This document shows, piece by piece, positions 21,541 through 32,095 of a stretch of DNA of 60,000 nucleotides. The notes under the pieces are model-generated. The model saw nothing but the letters and a program-made list of their open reading frames with translations. It searched no databases and was not told where the DNA came from. The translations under genes were made by a program, and so were the position numbers. The DNA is taken from positions 16,122,001-16,182,000 of the forward strand of contig NC_088317.1 of NCBI RefSeq assembly GCF_910592395.1, in the 5' to 3' direction. Positions within the stretch are counted from its first letter, which is position 1. The number at the start of each line of letters is the position of its first letter. This DNA is from Lineus longissimus (Eukaryota > Nemertea > Pilidiophora > Heteronemertea > Lineidae).

Positions 21541-23551
21541 GATCACTCCAGGGACAAATACACCACAACATATCATAACAACCTTTATAATGATCATATC
21601 AACACAAGAGATATTCTGTGATTACATATTTGATCTCAACAGATCAATACACTGGTTATCAATTATAATCGATTAAAGCGAACTTCGTAAGAGCAGTACA
21701 ATGCCCTTACCGCACCTCAGACGGTATCAACGCGGTTGCTGCATCAGCAAGTCATAAGCCAGTTTCTGAATGGAACCCTATTGCGGGCCCTATTATCCGC
21801 AAGTTCATCAAGCTGACTGATCTGAGCCAGACTCATAAACAGGAAATGAGAAGGTTCATTTTCACCGCCCGAGAAAATATAAAAAGTAGATGGAAATGTT
21901 GGGCGTGCGTAATCCCCTTTAAGTTATTGGTTTCTTGGGTGGGAATTGTATCTGATGTAGGTTCTGTAATTAAAGGTAATAACTCTTTGGTACATATGAG
22001 TACTGGTATTGAATAATGTTCACTTGTAAGTCTGTTGATTGCTGATATGTAAAATTCATAACTTTCAGTGTAATTTGTAGACAAGAGAATGTTCAAAGAT
22101 TCCAAATTCTTTCTTTATAGTTTCCCACAGAATACATGTAGAGACTAGTGTGACTCTACATGCGAAAGTAAATGCACAGACTTCAAAAAGGGTGACATGC
22201 TTCTGAAGTGTCCAACAAACAAGAGATTTTGATCACTGCAACTATTTGTCACACCTCTACACCCTAAGACTTGAACCCCCCATGACCACAAATACCACGC
22301 TCAATAGAGCCTGCCACGCACTCAAAACCACGGCTTTTGGTCTCATATCCGCAAACAATACGCAATAATACGCAAAATACTCAATAAAACCAAGTAGGAT
22401 TAGGAATAATGAATCCATTGATAGAATATTTCAATAGATCCATATCATCACTGGATCAATCAATTCAATGAAAATATATCGGCTCCCTTTGACAGATGAG
22501 TATGAAAACGAGGGGCTATGCAGTGGGTGGCGGGTTGGCCTATCTTTCGAAGCATGCCCCAGTGCTTATTTCAAGGTTTTTAAACTGAAAGATGGGTTCT
22601 ATTTGCCGTTAGCGGGTGGGGTCAGACTTTGCAGACCAAAAAGCACCAGCGACACAAATCTTTTGGTACTAGGATACTCTACATGTCATCAGGAGTTATC
22701 CACTCTTTGGAATCAATCAGGCCGGTGTTCAAACTCTCGGCAATTTAGGCTTGCCCTGATCCACTGCTCTTGAAGAAATAAAAACCTTTCGATTCTTGAT
22801 ATCGAGATGAGTCTATTGTTGTTACAAAGTCCTACGGGTGTTTTTATGCCGAGGTTTCCATTATGAATGTCAACAACAACAGATAAACCAAAAAACAGAA
22901 AAAAACTGCATGGCCTTCAAAGCTACAACATACTCTAGTTTCATCTACATAAGACCGGTTGACTTATTACTGTGATACTGAAACAAAGGTCCAGTTGGAA
23001 CTTGAACTGACCAATGGATGAATCAGCTATGTCAAACTTTGTCTTTCGGAAATGAACACGTTGAATCGCACCGGATGACGATTTGTACTCATCAGGGGCC
23101 TAACTTGAATAACCAGGAATGGTCTTATATCAGTGAACTTAGAGTATTTGCGAAACTCACAGTGATACCAAATGCATTATTCCTATTCAGCACCAAGTGC
23201 AAATTTGTTGTTAGTAATATAGTGGAGAGGTAAATATGGAACGTAACATCTAATGTGGTAGCAAATAGCTGATTTGTAAAACTATTGTGGGAAAACCAAT
23301 CAGACAGCGACCGGAAAAAAACAAATATGGCCGCCCTGTCGAGTGGTGTTCCTAGACAATGGATACAGAATATCTGACCATTGGACAAATATTTATGACC
23401 AGTAACATGGTGACAGAGTAATGGGTTTTTTATTCTAACAGTGCACGCTTATGACCAAATAAAAAATTTCACCAATGAACACCAAAATAAATATTTGAGT
23501 TGTCACAACTAAACCATAGCTGGTCTAAGCACTCATCGTACAGTATCACCA

Positions 23552-23858
23552 CATACATGTAGCCTTTAAACACGAACATGTATAATACAGATTAATCTAT
23601 ACTTAATGACACGTGTTTTCCCTTATTTTCGTTTTGAACACTACGTACAATGTAGCCTTTAAACACGAACATGCCGACTGCATGACACCAAGTACAGAAT
23701 AATCTACACTTAATGACACGTGTTTTCCCTCACTTTCGTTTTGAACACTACGTACAATGTAGCCTTTAAACACGAACATGCCGACTGCATGACACCAAGT
23801 ACAGAATAATCTACACTTAATGACACGTGTTTTCCCTCACTTTCGTTTTGAACACGTT
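23552..23858. repeat. About 107-bp tandem repeat, three copies
   Basis: Each copy starts near TGTAGCCTTTAAACACGAAC (23558, 23651 and 23758) and ends with ACACGTGTTTTCCCT and TTTCGTTTTGAACAC. The first copy is about 14 bases shorter. Confidence 0.92.
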
Positions 23859-24406
23859 AAACCTTCATTTCATGAACTTTGATCTTTGCACGGACTCCAA
23901 TACCATCCCGCGAAGTTACTATTTATAGCTCACAAGGTCATTTGCATAAGATATTGATGACGTTTTAGTCACGTGACAGGCGGACATCGACACTTATTTC
24001 TACGCATTTGAGCTTATTTCAAAGTCAATTATCTTTGACCCTGCATTGTTTTTAGCATGAATGATACCATAGAGTCAGAGAAAGAAATATTCAGAACAAT
24101 TATGTAGTATTTCCAACACTCGGACATGTGCCAGATTGAATCTAACTGCCCCAGTTAGAAAGCCTGAATCCATTACGAAACCGCATATTTGTCCGACATT
24201 GCCTGTAATTCAGAGATGGGGAAATAGAGGGCAGCAGCTGCAGTGACGTCATCTTCGCGGAATGCTATTGTTTGATACTTTTGTCATATTTTCACAGTTT
24301 CGTTTGCTATCATTTCGAGCATCACCGATGCCTCTAGGCTTAGAAAACATTTTTGAGCAGATAAAGTCCTTTTCGAAAAAAAAAAGCTGCAAATTTTTCA
24401 ACCTAC

Positions 24407-24484
24407 CTCCATATTACTAGTCTCAGTCTTTGATGTTTGTGTTGTGCTGATCTGAATGAATTTTCCTGTGAACACATGGCAAAG
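24407..24484 (-). CDS. ITPR: IP3R-like exon 5
   Basis: Residues 122-147 (LCHVFTGKFIQISTTQ...), matching the MIR-like block LLHLKSNKYLTVNKRL. Strong acceptor (eight T, then CCAG), donor GGAG|GTAGGT, phase 0 at both ends. The next in-frame exon is 5.4 kb away, beyond the 56-bp microexon-like array at 20005-20288. Confidence 0.9.
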
Positions 24485-24654
24485 CTGGAAAAAAAAGCCG
24501 GGAATGAGTTCCACCATATCACTTGTTAGTGCTGCCTAATAGCATCCTCGAATACCATGATCAGCTGTGTGCTCCTCAGCTCACACACGTAACTGAACCA
24601 TGTTGCCAAATGAAAGGCCCCAAAGTTCTGGAAGCATAATAGCTCAGATGGACA

Positions 24655-24860
24655 CAAGGACCATGGGATACACAACCCCAAATACCAGGGTCATCATGGA
24701 CCATGTGATACACAACTTCAAATACCAGGGTCATCATTGACCATGGGATACACAACCCCAAATACCAGGGTCATCATAGACCATGGGATCCACAACCCCC
24801 AAATACCAGAGTCATCATGGACCATGGGATACACAACCCCAAATACAAGGGTCATCATCC
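24655..24860. repeat. 39-bp minisatellite, five copies
   Basis: The unit is GACCATGGGATACACAACCC plus CAAATACCAGGGTCATCAT. It lies in the 484-base intron between exons 4 and 5, which otherwise holds nothing recognised. Confidence 0.93.
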
Positions 24861-24968
24861 AAACACATCTCAATTTGCAAACGCCAGTTATCATACTACA
24901 CATTTCTTAAAACAAAACCTGTCAATTTGATATGTTTTCAATGGAACACAGTTTCATCAAAAATGTAC

Positions 24969-25055
24969 CTGTATAATTTGTCCATAAAGCAGTTTCTTGC
25001 CATTCTGTCGGGTCTGCTCACTTCGATTGTCATCATTTTCTGCATCAGCTGCTAT
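24969..25055 (-). CDS. ITPR: IP3R-like exon 4
   Basis: Residues 93-121 (IAADAENDDNRSEQ... GKKLLYGQIIQ), equivalent to human [20 protein letters not shown]. Acceptor TTGCACAG, donor ACAG|GTACAT, phase 0 at both ends. Confidence 0.92.
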
Positions 25056-25581
25056 CTGTGCAAGAAGAAAAAGAACATTGTCACAGCCAATATAATGACA
25101 ATTTTAAGTATATACTCTAAATGAGTGACATATTTCTGGTACCGTTTTAAACTCTTTTCATGTCCCCTGTGTACCGGTTTTCTCAATTAAAGTAACTTTC
25201 CTGTCAGCTGAATACTGCATGGTTTTCTAGTACAAAATTCATCTTTTATTGCCCGGTGGGTACTGGTTTGCTGGTATTAACAAGTCATCAAGCTCAATTT
25301 CATGCCACCTCACTAGAGAGCTACTCCATCCATAACCTCCTCTCATGGTGTAACGGAGTCCAGGTCGGCGGAGTGGACCCAAAACTTGAGGGCCCAAGAT
25401 GGAACTTTCCTGTCACGAGACTACAGTAGTCCCTTGCTATAACGGACACAGCAAAATGTTCGCTATAGCGAGGTGTTCGTTATAACGAGGGAGAGATACA
25501 AACACATGGAACTATACAATATACATGCATGACCTTCTCAATCAAAAGAAGCTAAAGTTCACATCAGATAACATATCCTAC
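25056..25581. other. IP3R-like intron between exons 3 and 4
   Basis: Contains a fragment of the CAGTAGAACC-like family (25422-25500); otherwise nothing recognised. Confidence 0.6.
25422..25500. mobile_element. Diverged CAGTAG-end element fragment (copy f)
   Basis: TA-CAGTAGTCCCTTGCTATAA is followed by CGGACAC and CGAGGTGTTCGTTATAACGA. It is organised like the family but has a different core, so it may be a related subfamily or a one-ended relic. Confidence 0.45.
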
Positions 25582-25706
25582 CTTTGTTTCTGAGACTTGG
25601 CTTTTTAAGGCAATATTGCTTGGATTTTCTTCAGATTTCTTCTTTAATTTTCTATACTTTTTGTTTAGCTTGTAGCGGTTTGCGTAACAGATTTTGAAAG
25701 AGAGCA
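25582..25706 (-). CDS. ITPR: IP3R-like exon 3
   Basis: Residues 51-92. It opens LSFKICYANRYKLNKKY, which matches the family block LFKLCPMNRYSAQKQFW, and continues with a lysine-rich stretch. Acceptor TTATTTCAG, donor AAAG|GTAGGA. Enters in phase 1, leaves in phase 0. Confidence 0.9.
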
Positions 25707-26739
25707 CTGAAATAAAGAACTTGAGTATGAAATATTTTCTTCAGTATTTGGGCCATTGCATCGAGACATATTCATTACCATTGCCAAGCATAACGAAGTG
25801 TGGTTCAGAGACATCGATGACACAGGTTTTTCATCTCGATTTCTCAATCAGGTCAAGACTCATCCTCAAAAGGTTAACTTTAGTACTTTAGCAGTGCAAT
25901 GCTATCAGGGCAATGCTATCAGGTCAATGCTATCAGGTCAATGCTGCAAAGATAACTGACAGGCCGGAACACTTTCTTTAAGGCAATACCGGTATTTGTA
26001 AATAATGTGTCAGCTCTTTGCAGTTCATTCAATGGATAACCAATGTCAAGAATGTCATTACTGCGTTATAATACAAAAGCTATTTTGTGTTTATAACTTA
26101 TAACCTATACCGTACCACCAGGTATCATTTACTTATTGCATATAATAATACAATTTTTGCATAGGATATAGTCAAAAGGACAGGAAAGGAATAGGCCTAC
26201 ATATCGAGACTGGTTCGGTCTAGATTGATTTGTTCCCATGCAAACGGGCCCCACTGTACTTGGATATAAACATAGTTGCCTATCGATAGTGTCACTGGGT
26301 TTACTTCTAGGGCAATTCGGTTGTCAAGGCAATCCACCTGTTTGGGATGTTCAAAACATTTTCTACCACTCTTTGAAATGAAATTACCTCAGTAAATCTG
26401 TTCAATTCAATTCTTGCTACCCCCCCCCCCCACCCCTACCTCCTACCCCCCTACCCCCTACCCCCCTACCCCCTACCCCCCTACCCCCTACCCCCCCCCC
26501 CTGCAGAATGATAGAAGCTGAGCAGTGATTTCCATTCTTTAACCATTACTATTTTATTCAAGTCCTTTATGATCACAACACTGAGTAGGCCTACAACTTC
26601 GAAAATAATAAGATAAGATCACAACATGATAACTCAAGCCCAGGAATTAATGTTAATCATTTAATCCATTATACCAAAATACTATAATCACAATGGCCTT
26701 GTTGTTCATTTGCATACGCATGAAACTTCTTTAGCTTAC
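25707..26739. other. IP3R-like intron between exons 2 and 3
   Basis: Contains the C-rich tract at 26418-26503 and three short repeats of CAATGCTATCAGG near 25899-25940. No further exon is required by phase or alignment. Confidence 0.6.
26418..26503. repeat. C-rich simple repeat (CCCCCTA type), G-quadruplex-prone on the minus strand
   Basis: More than ten runs of four to ten C separated by TA or A, imperfect units of CCCCCTACCCCCCTA. The complementary, transcribed-sense strand therefore has many G-runs. Confidence 0.9.
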
Positions 26740-26810
26740 CTTGACAGTCGGGAATATTAGGTTTCCGCCGATCCTGGTTCTTTGCAACAGCAATTTCTGC
26801 ATGAATTGAG
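26740..26810 (-). CDS. ITPR: IP3R-like exon 2
   Basis: Residues 27-50 (SIHAEIAVAKNQDRRK...), entered from phase 2 after ATTCCAG and left in phase 1 at CAAG|GTAAGC. It occupies the place of human VVQPEAGDLNNPPKKFRDC but is weakly conserved. It was chosen over another candidate at 26338-26370 because its phases fit both neighbours exactly. Confidence 0.8.
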
Positions 26811-29426
26811 CTGGAATTAACAAACAAGTGAAATCATTTAGAATGAATATTGAAATAAGGAAAAACTCAACTTAATGCACATTTCAAAAAGGGATAATTT
26901 TTTTTTTTTTTTTTTTTTTTTCAGCGTGAACCCGCAGTGGGTATCGTTTATTAACCAATGACAGGAATAAACCGGGCTTACATTTAATCTTCTATTACCC
27001 CTTAAATACAAATTCAAATATATATACACTTCTAGTGCGAGCACCATTGGAACTAATTTTCCATTTATTTCCGTGTCTACGCATAGGGCCTACGTGTATA
27101 GGTCTTTATCAAAATGAACCAATCCCCATTTTAATCTCTGCACCTGGCCTTTGAGATCGTAAAACTCACTCTCACTGACCACACAGGCAGCTATTGCCCA
27201 AGAAGTAATTAGCAAAAAGCCGTCCCAAAACCTTAGCAATGATAATCCCCTACACCAGGAAGAGTTGCCATCATCATGCTATAGTAAAACAGTAAAGGTA
27301 ACAAGTGGGTGTGGCCGGAATCATGGTACCTATTTTTCTCTACTAGTGGATATACAGCGACATGTAGTCAGCTCACAATCTACAGGTATTGTTAGTTTTC
27401 GTTGATTTATAAACAACTTGAATAAAAGGCCTGATTTACAGTGGTAAATTAGAATACAAATGTAGACACATGTACTTGCACAACTTGCCACGTGCTTTTT
27501 TTATTTATAATTGCACTTTATAAACTTTATGGACCATTTTCTCAGCAGCCGTGGAGAAATTCGTTGTTGACGTTGTTGCACATAGAAAAATAAAAAAGGA
27601 TCCAGATTTACCGAAAAGACATCAACGAGGGCCGCGAAGACCTCTTTCCTTTTCCTCATTATTTGTGATACCAAGAAAAGACTAGTCTTTATTCATTCTT
27701 CCTAGATCATATAAATCACAGTGACCCAGGATGCACGGAACCATCACATGAAACCATATCATTACATCTTGATGAATCGCATTGCCAGAGTGGAGACAAT
27801 GAACGAGAAGCCTATAAACACGAAGTGCAGTCGGACAATATGGAGATTCGTGACCAAAGTGAATGCCCTATGCGTGCTAATCGGCTACTTCTCAGCGCCA
27901 ATGGGCCTTTAGACATGGTTACCATACATACTGTGCCGAAAAAGATAGTTCAATCCCATGAGGAGATAGAATGGTGCTAATTCATTCTTTTCCAAAAAAT
28001 CAGCACCAGAATAGTGACCCAGTATATTGGCCAATGTTGGTGGACAAATTCGTGGATTTTATCAGGTGCTCCCTTGGGGGTGGTCTCAATAGAGGTCATA
28101 GAGGGTTTTTTGTGGTTGTGACGCTGTATTGTTCCCTTAAAGACTCCACCTTTCACCTTTTACATACGTGAGGCAAGTCGGGTTTGAAAACCCCAATATA
28201 AATGGCGATAGGGCCTAATGCTTTCCAAAGCTTTTTCACGTGCACTACATGTATATTGTGAATGTGCTGGGTATTCTCTCTGACTTTTGCATGCATTTGA
28301 TTTGTATGTTATTCCCATAAAGGAAATCTTACAAAAAAATCTAGATAAAAACAGGTTGGCATGAGTTTTATTCTGTATCCTCACGACGTTCTCAGTCGAA
28401 TGGGTCGTGACTCAGTGTGGACAATGGGCGCACCAACACGACCCCCTAGGCCTGCACGAGGTAAAGATCCCCATTCAACGAAGAAACACCCACGCAAATG
28501 TCAACCCAAAGATATATCATTGCGTGAATTCACATTTTCTGATATTATCTTTTTTAATATGATACGCTGCACTGCTAACCTAAGAAATCTGAAGAAACTA
28601 TTATGATACATATCAAGTCTACATAACTGTGTACATTGTATCATTGGCTCAAGTGAGAGGGGAAAAAATCGCCTTTCTGTTTTCAATGCTTTTTTATATT
28701 AGCTGCATGTATAGGCCTATAGCATGTTTAGCGTAAAAAGTTTAAATCCTAGACTTAGGCCCATGCAAAAACTGATTTGGCACTTGTAATGAATCGACCA
28801 TTTAAAATACTCTTAAAGGGATAGAACATCCAGGAACCAGGGGTAATTTTGGTAGTCTTCATGTGCCTGGTCGTTTGATCCAGCGGTAATTGTACTGCTC
28901 ATGCAATAATTTCGATGTACCATGAGATATGAGAGACTCCTATTGGCGACTTTATGTAACTCAATCTGACCTACATGGTTTCTGGCTAAACTTTCCCTTT
29001 AATAGCACTAATGCAAAGGATGTTTGTGTCCACAGTTTTTCTCAAATACAACTTTTAAACACATATAGCTTATATGGTGTCTTAAGATATCAGAAGAAAG
29101 GCCTTGTACACGTCATGAACTCTTGTCAAGAAATGTGGATATAAAGCGCATGCATTTCTGAAATTGCTTGATATGGAGAGCACTCTTTTGTGTTACTTGC
29201 GAATTGTTGTCGAAATCTTGTCAATGGTCGTTTTGTGCGAGTAGTCGCACTCGTATATGGGTCTACACAACGGAAATAATGACATTTATGTTATTTAAGT
29301 GTGTGATTATGTGATGTAAAATTTTCAAATTTAGTCACATATTTAACTAAAACCGTTGGCCTTTAGCACTTTGATGTCGACAGTAGGCCAACAATTAAAG
29401 TAAATTTGACCGAAAGTAATCTCTAC
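26811..29426. other. IP3R-like intron 1
   Basis: 2.6 kb with an uninterrupted T run (about 26898-26921) and no other recognised feature. Short plus-strand frames (27721, 27971, 28361) show no similarity I know. Length and position make it a plausible place for regulatory sequence, but no motif supports this. Confidence 0.55.
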
Positions 29427-29506
29427 CTGCTCTGTGTTGAAAAGGCGAATCCGTATTGCTCCTCGGAGAAGAAGGCCACAGCATCTCCAAAACACAAACT
29501 CGTCAT
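29427..29506 (-). CDS. ITPR: IP3R-like exon 1 (start codon)
   Basis: Residues 1-26, beginning MTSLCFGDAVAFFSEE; aligns to the start of the IP3R suppressor domain (human LHIGDICSLYAEG). The ATG is at 29506-29504, and an in-frame TGA lies 24 bases upstream (29530-29528) with no convincing acceptor between, which supports this start. The donor CAG|GTAGAG leaves phase 2. Upstream 5' UTR exons and the promoter are not located. Confidence 0.85.
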
Positions 29507-30519
29507 CGTAGCAAAGTTCCACGTGAATCAGAATGAAATGGGTTATTGCCTCATCATCACTGATGATATCAACGAGATTTCAAGATGACACCATCCTAAT
29601 ATTGATCCGATTTAGGCAATGTATCCGAAACTATAGCCGTAAATTTGATTATCTGTCGGCTCTGTATCCAAAAATTCGAATTTATTTCTGTTTTTTTTCT
29701 TATAGCTGACACAACACTAATATTCCTCGGATAATCGTGTAGTATTTTCCGTGATTTTGCGTTACTGTGTGTCAAGCCATTTATTGTTGAACTCGTACAT
29801 GTCTTGATCGCGTTTAATCTCGTCCCGTATTGATCTCCAATCAGACCGTGACAACTCTATAGTGTAAAGCATTGGGAATGTGTCGATATATCTGCCTGTG
29901 GGCGGGGTAGGGGATAACGGCGTAGCCAAGGTGCATTCGGTAAACTAACAGAGAGAGTATATCTTAAGTATAGGGCCTAGTATATAAGCTGAATACCTGT
30001 CGTAATCTTGTGCACATGAACGGCTGGGACGAATGACTGAGCGTCCATTTTTTTTAAATACTAAAAATAACGTGATTAACGTTTTTTCCATGGCTTTATA
30101 ACCCAACCAGACCGAGCATAGGCCTAGAATTACATGTATAGCATGGGTAGGCCTTGACTGACAGTAACAAATAGAAAAGCGCGGCCATAAATCCGTCACA
30201 CGGCGCTGATGGTCTTCTTATATTTGATCAGTGCGAAAATATGAATTGTTCTCATTTGCAATAAAATAGAGAGGATACATCACCATTAGATATCTTATCC
30301 GCCAACGTGACCACGTTACCCAATCGTGACGCCTAATTTCCGCGTCTCCTTTAATTGGATGAAGACAGTAACGACATTTAAAAATATGTAACTGATATAA
30401 TCTTTGAACCAAGTCAATACATATACTTTTACGAGGTAACGAAGCGGGCACTTCCTCATACATGAATTTAAAGATGGATTAACGTTTAAGCGCCCCGCAA
30501 ACGAACCATGTAAGTAGTT

Positions 30520-30770
30520 GCTACTCGCGATTTAAATCGCATGCGACGATAATCGCTTGTTTTCGACGGTCATCGCAGGTACCCCTCACCAGAATCGGCG
30601 ATCGTTGTGACCTGTGATAAATAAATGTAGGCCTATCAAACTCAGTGATTACTGGTTGTACCCGCAGACGAGAGATCTTTTCGTTGCAACCAGCTACATG
30701 TATTATAATCGCAGGAACATGTAGCAGCGATTTAAATCGCCCGTTCGCGCCGTGCTGAAAGGAGGAACAG
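30520..30770. repeat. ATCGC-rich dispersed element, copy 4
   Basis: Bounded by CGCGATTTAAATCGCATGCG on the left and AGCGATTTAAATCGCCCG on the right, with AATCGCTTG and TCATCGCAGGTA inside. The cleanest copy of this family in the window. Confidence 0.55.
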
Positions 30771-31739
30771 TCTAAATAGTGACGTAATGGTGTCGCCATC
30801 TAACGAGCTTCAGTTAAACTGCTCCTACCAAGGTTCGCTACCTTTCGAATGCCGAGAGAAGCAGCACAGACCAAAATTAACTAAAACGATTTAAGTGTTC
30901 GTGTATCGGTCCGTGGCAACTACAGAAAAACGCTTTGCACAAATGTACTCGAAAATTTCCATGAAATAATCCCTACATCGCTAATACTTCTCCTTTTCCT
31001 TACCTCTCCTCTTTTTGTTGCTCTATTTAATCTCCGTGTTTAACAGTTACAGAAGGACACACGTCAGCTGGGCTAGCGCTATTGCCCTGGCCGCAGAACG
31101 GCTCATCACACCCGTGGTTTTAATATCCTCACCCCATGTAGGAGAATCAAGTCGAAAACTCGGAGCATTACGCGACTCGGCTCCCTGGTTCACCCATTCT
31201 CGGAGTTAAGGATTTCTTTATGCTTCCCCGTCAGGGGCGCACGCATGGCCTCCCGGCATTGTAGCATTCATCCTCGTAACTAAAGATACTCGGCCTACTA
31301 TCTACTGATTTCAAGCATCACATCCTTGCAAAGGAGGCGTGACGAGGCAAAACATCGTTAGCAAGCACTGACAACAAAACCTTCACTTATTGTAGTTTAT
31401 CGGACGGAACCTTTGTTGTAAAACTTGCACACGTTAAGTTAGAAATTTATCGTGTCTTGGAAGCAAGAAAGGGATATTTTCCTAAGACGCGCTATCGGAG
31501 ATCAGGAAGACGAGATGACTCAGAACCTTGATTAGGCACGGGATACCCAAGGTCCGGGATTTTGATTCTCCGGGTTCATCAGAGGACCCAGTGCATGCAG
31601 TAGCCTTTTCACCAAGACAATATAAAGTTGTAAGGACGTGATATTTATCTGTAATGAAATTCATTGTACCTTAAGAGTACGAATAAACATACTATATATA
31701 TATATATAATACGCAAATGCATTGGTGCTGTCGTGATGC

Positions 31740-32095
31740 ATAGTGAACTTCCAGTGGTATTTCCCCCATACCTCTGCCCATACTCAACTTCCAGCGGTAT
31801 TGCCATCGTGCCTCAGCGGCGCGCGTTGTCGGAAGCTCAGCAATATCAATACATTGAGGGTCAAGAAGCTTAGCAATGTCAATACGTTGAGGGTCAAGAT
31901 GTCGATTAATTTGATGCCCAAAGGATGTCTCGATGTAAAGTTAAGTCAGACCAAGTCTAAAGCGGTCATTATTATTTTGATATCCATGACACTCCCATGC
32001 TGAATGTCCAGCGGTATTGCCTCCATTACCTCCGCAACGCGCGTTGTCTGTAAAGCTTTATCAGCAATGTCAATACATTGAGGGTCAAGATGTGA
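31740..32095. repeat. Tandem and dispersed repeat with TCAATACATTGAGGGTCAAG
   Basis: Two blocks (31743-31862 and about 31999-32090), each run from CCAGYGGTATT through CGCGCGTTGTC to a terminal TCAATACATTGAGGGTCAAG; a short extra copy of the end lies at 31868-31900. A fourth copy of the end is at about 44127-44155 (TCAATATACTGAGGGTCAAG). Confidence 0.75.

Larger units (their letters stand above)
19042..24406. other. IP3R-like intron between exons 5 and 6
   Basis: A 5.4-kb intron. Contents: two CAGTAGAACC elements, the 56-bp array, two ATCGC-rich elements and a 107-bp array. A run around 22460-22780 has a 101-codon plus-strand frame without recognisable similarity. Confidence 0.6.
1..29506 (-). 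other. ITPR: IP3 receptor family gene, 5' (N-terminal) part, 18 coding exons
   Basis: Eighteen exons found by reading the reverse strand join in phase (2157 coding bases, 719 residues, no stop) into the N-terminal third of an inositol 1,4,5-trisphosphate receptor, a tetrameric Ca2+ release channel of the ER membrane. Order: suppressor beta-trefoil (exons 1-6), second MIR-type beta-trefoil (7-11), RIH/ARM helical repeats (12-15), start of the modulatory region (16-18). Family members have about 2700 residues; the rest, including the pore, lies beyond base 1. Family signatures include FKICYANRY (human FKLCPMNRY), NRQKLMR (human ERQKLMR) and RKNELYIAK (human RKNQEYIAK). Identity to vertebrate IP3Rs looks low, so this may be a divergent paralogue rather than the standard copy. 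All internal introns have GT donors and AG acceptors. The reference sequences come from memory, not from a search. Confidence 0.88.

Noticed and set aside
26338-26370. Candidate IP3R exon 2 reading VVENVLNIPN
   Set aside because: Fits family position loosely, but its end phase does not match exon 3; the exon at 26740-26810 fits both neighbours.
1-29506. Ryanodine receptor
   Set aside because: Related channel family, but the FKICYANRY block, NRQKLMR and RKNELYIAK motifs and the exon-by-exon spacing fit IP3R; no SPRY domain is seen.
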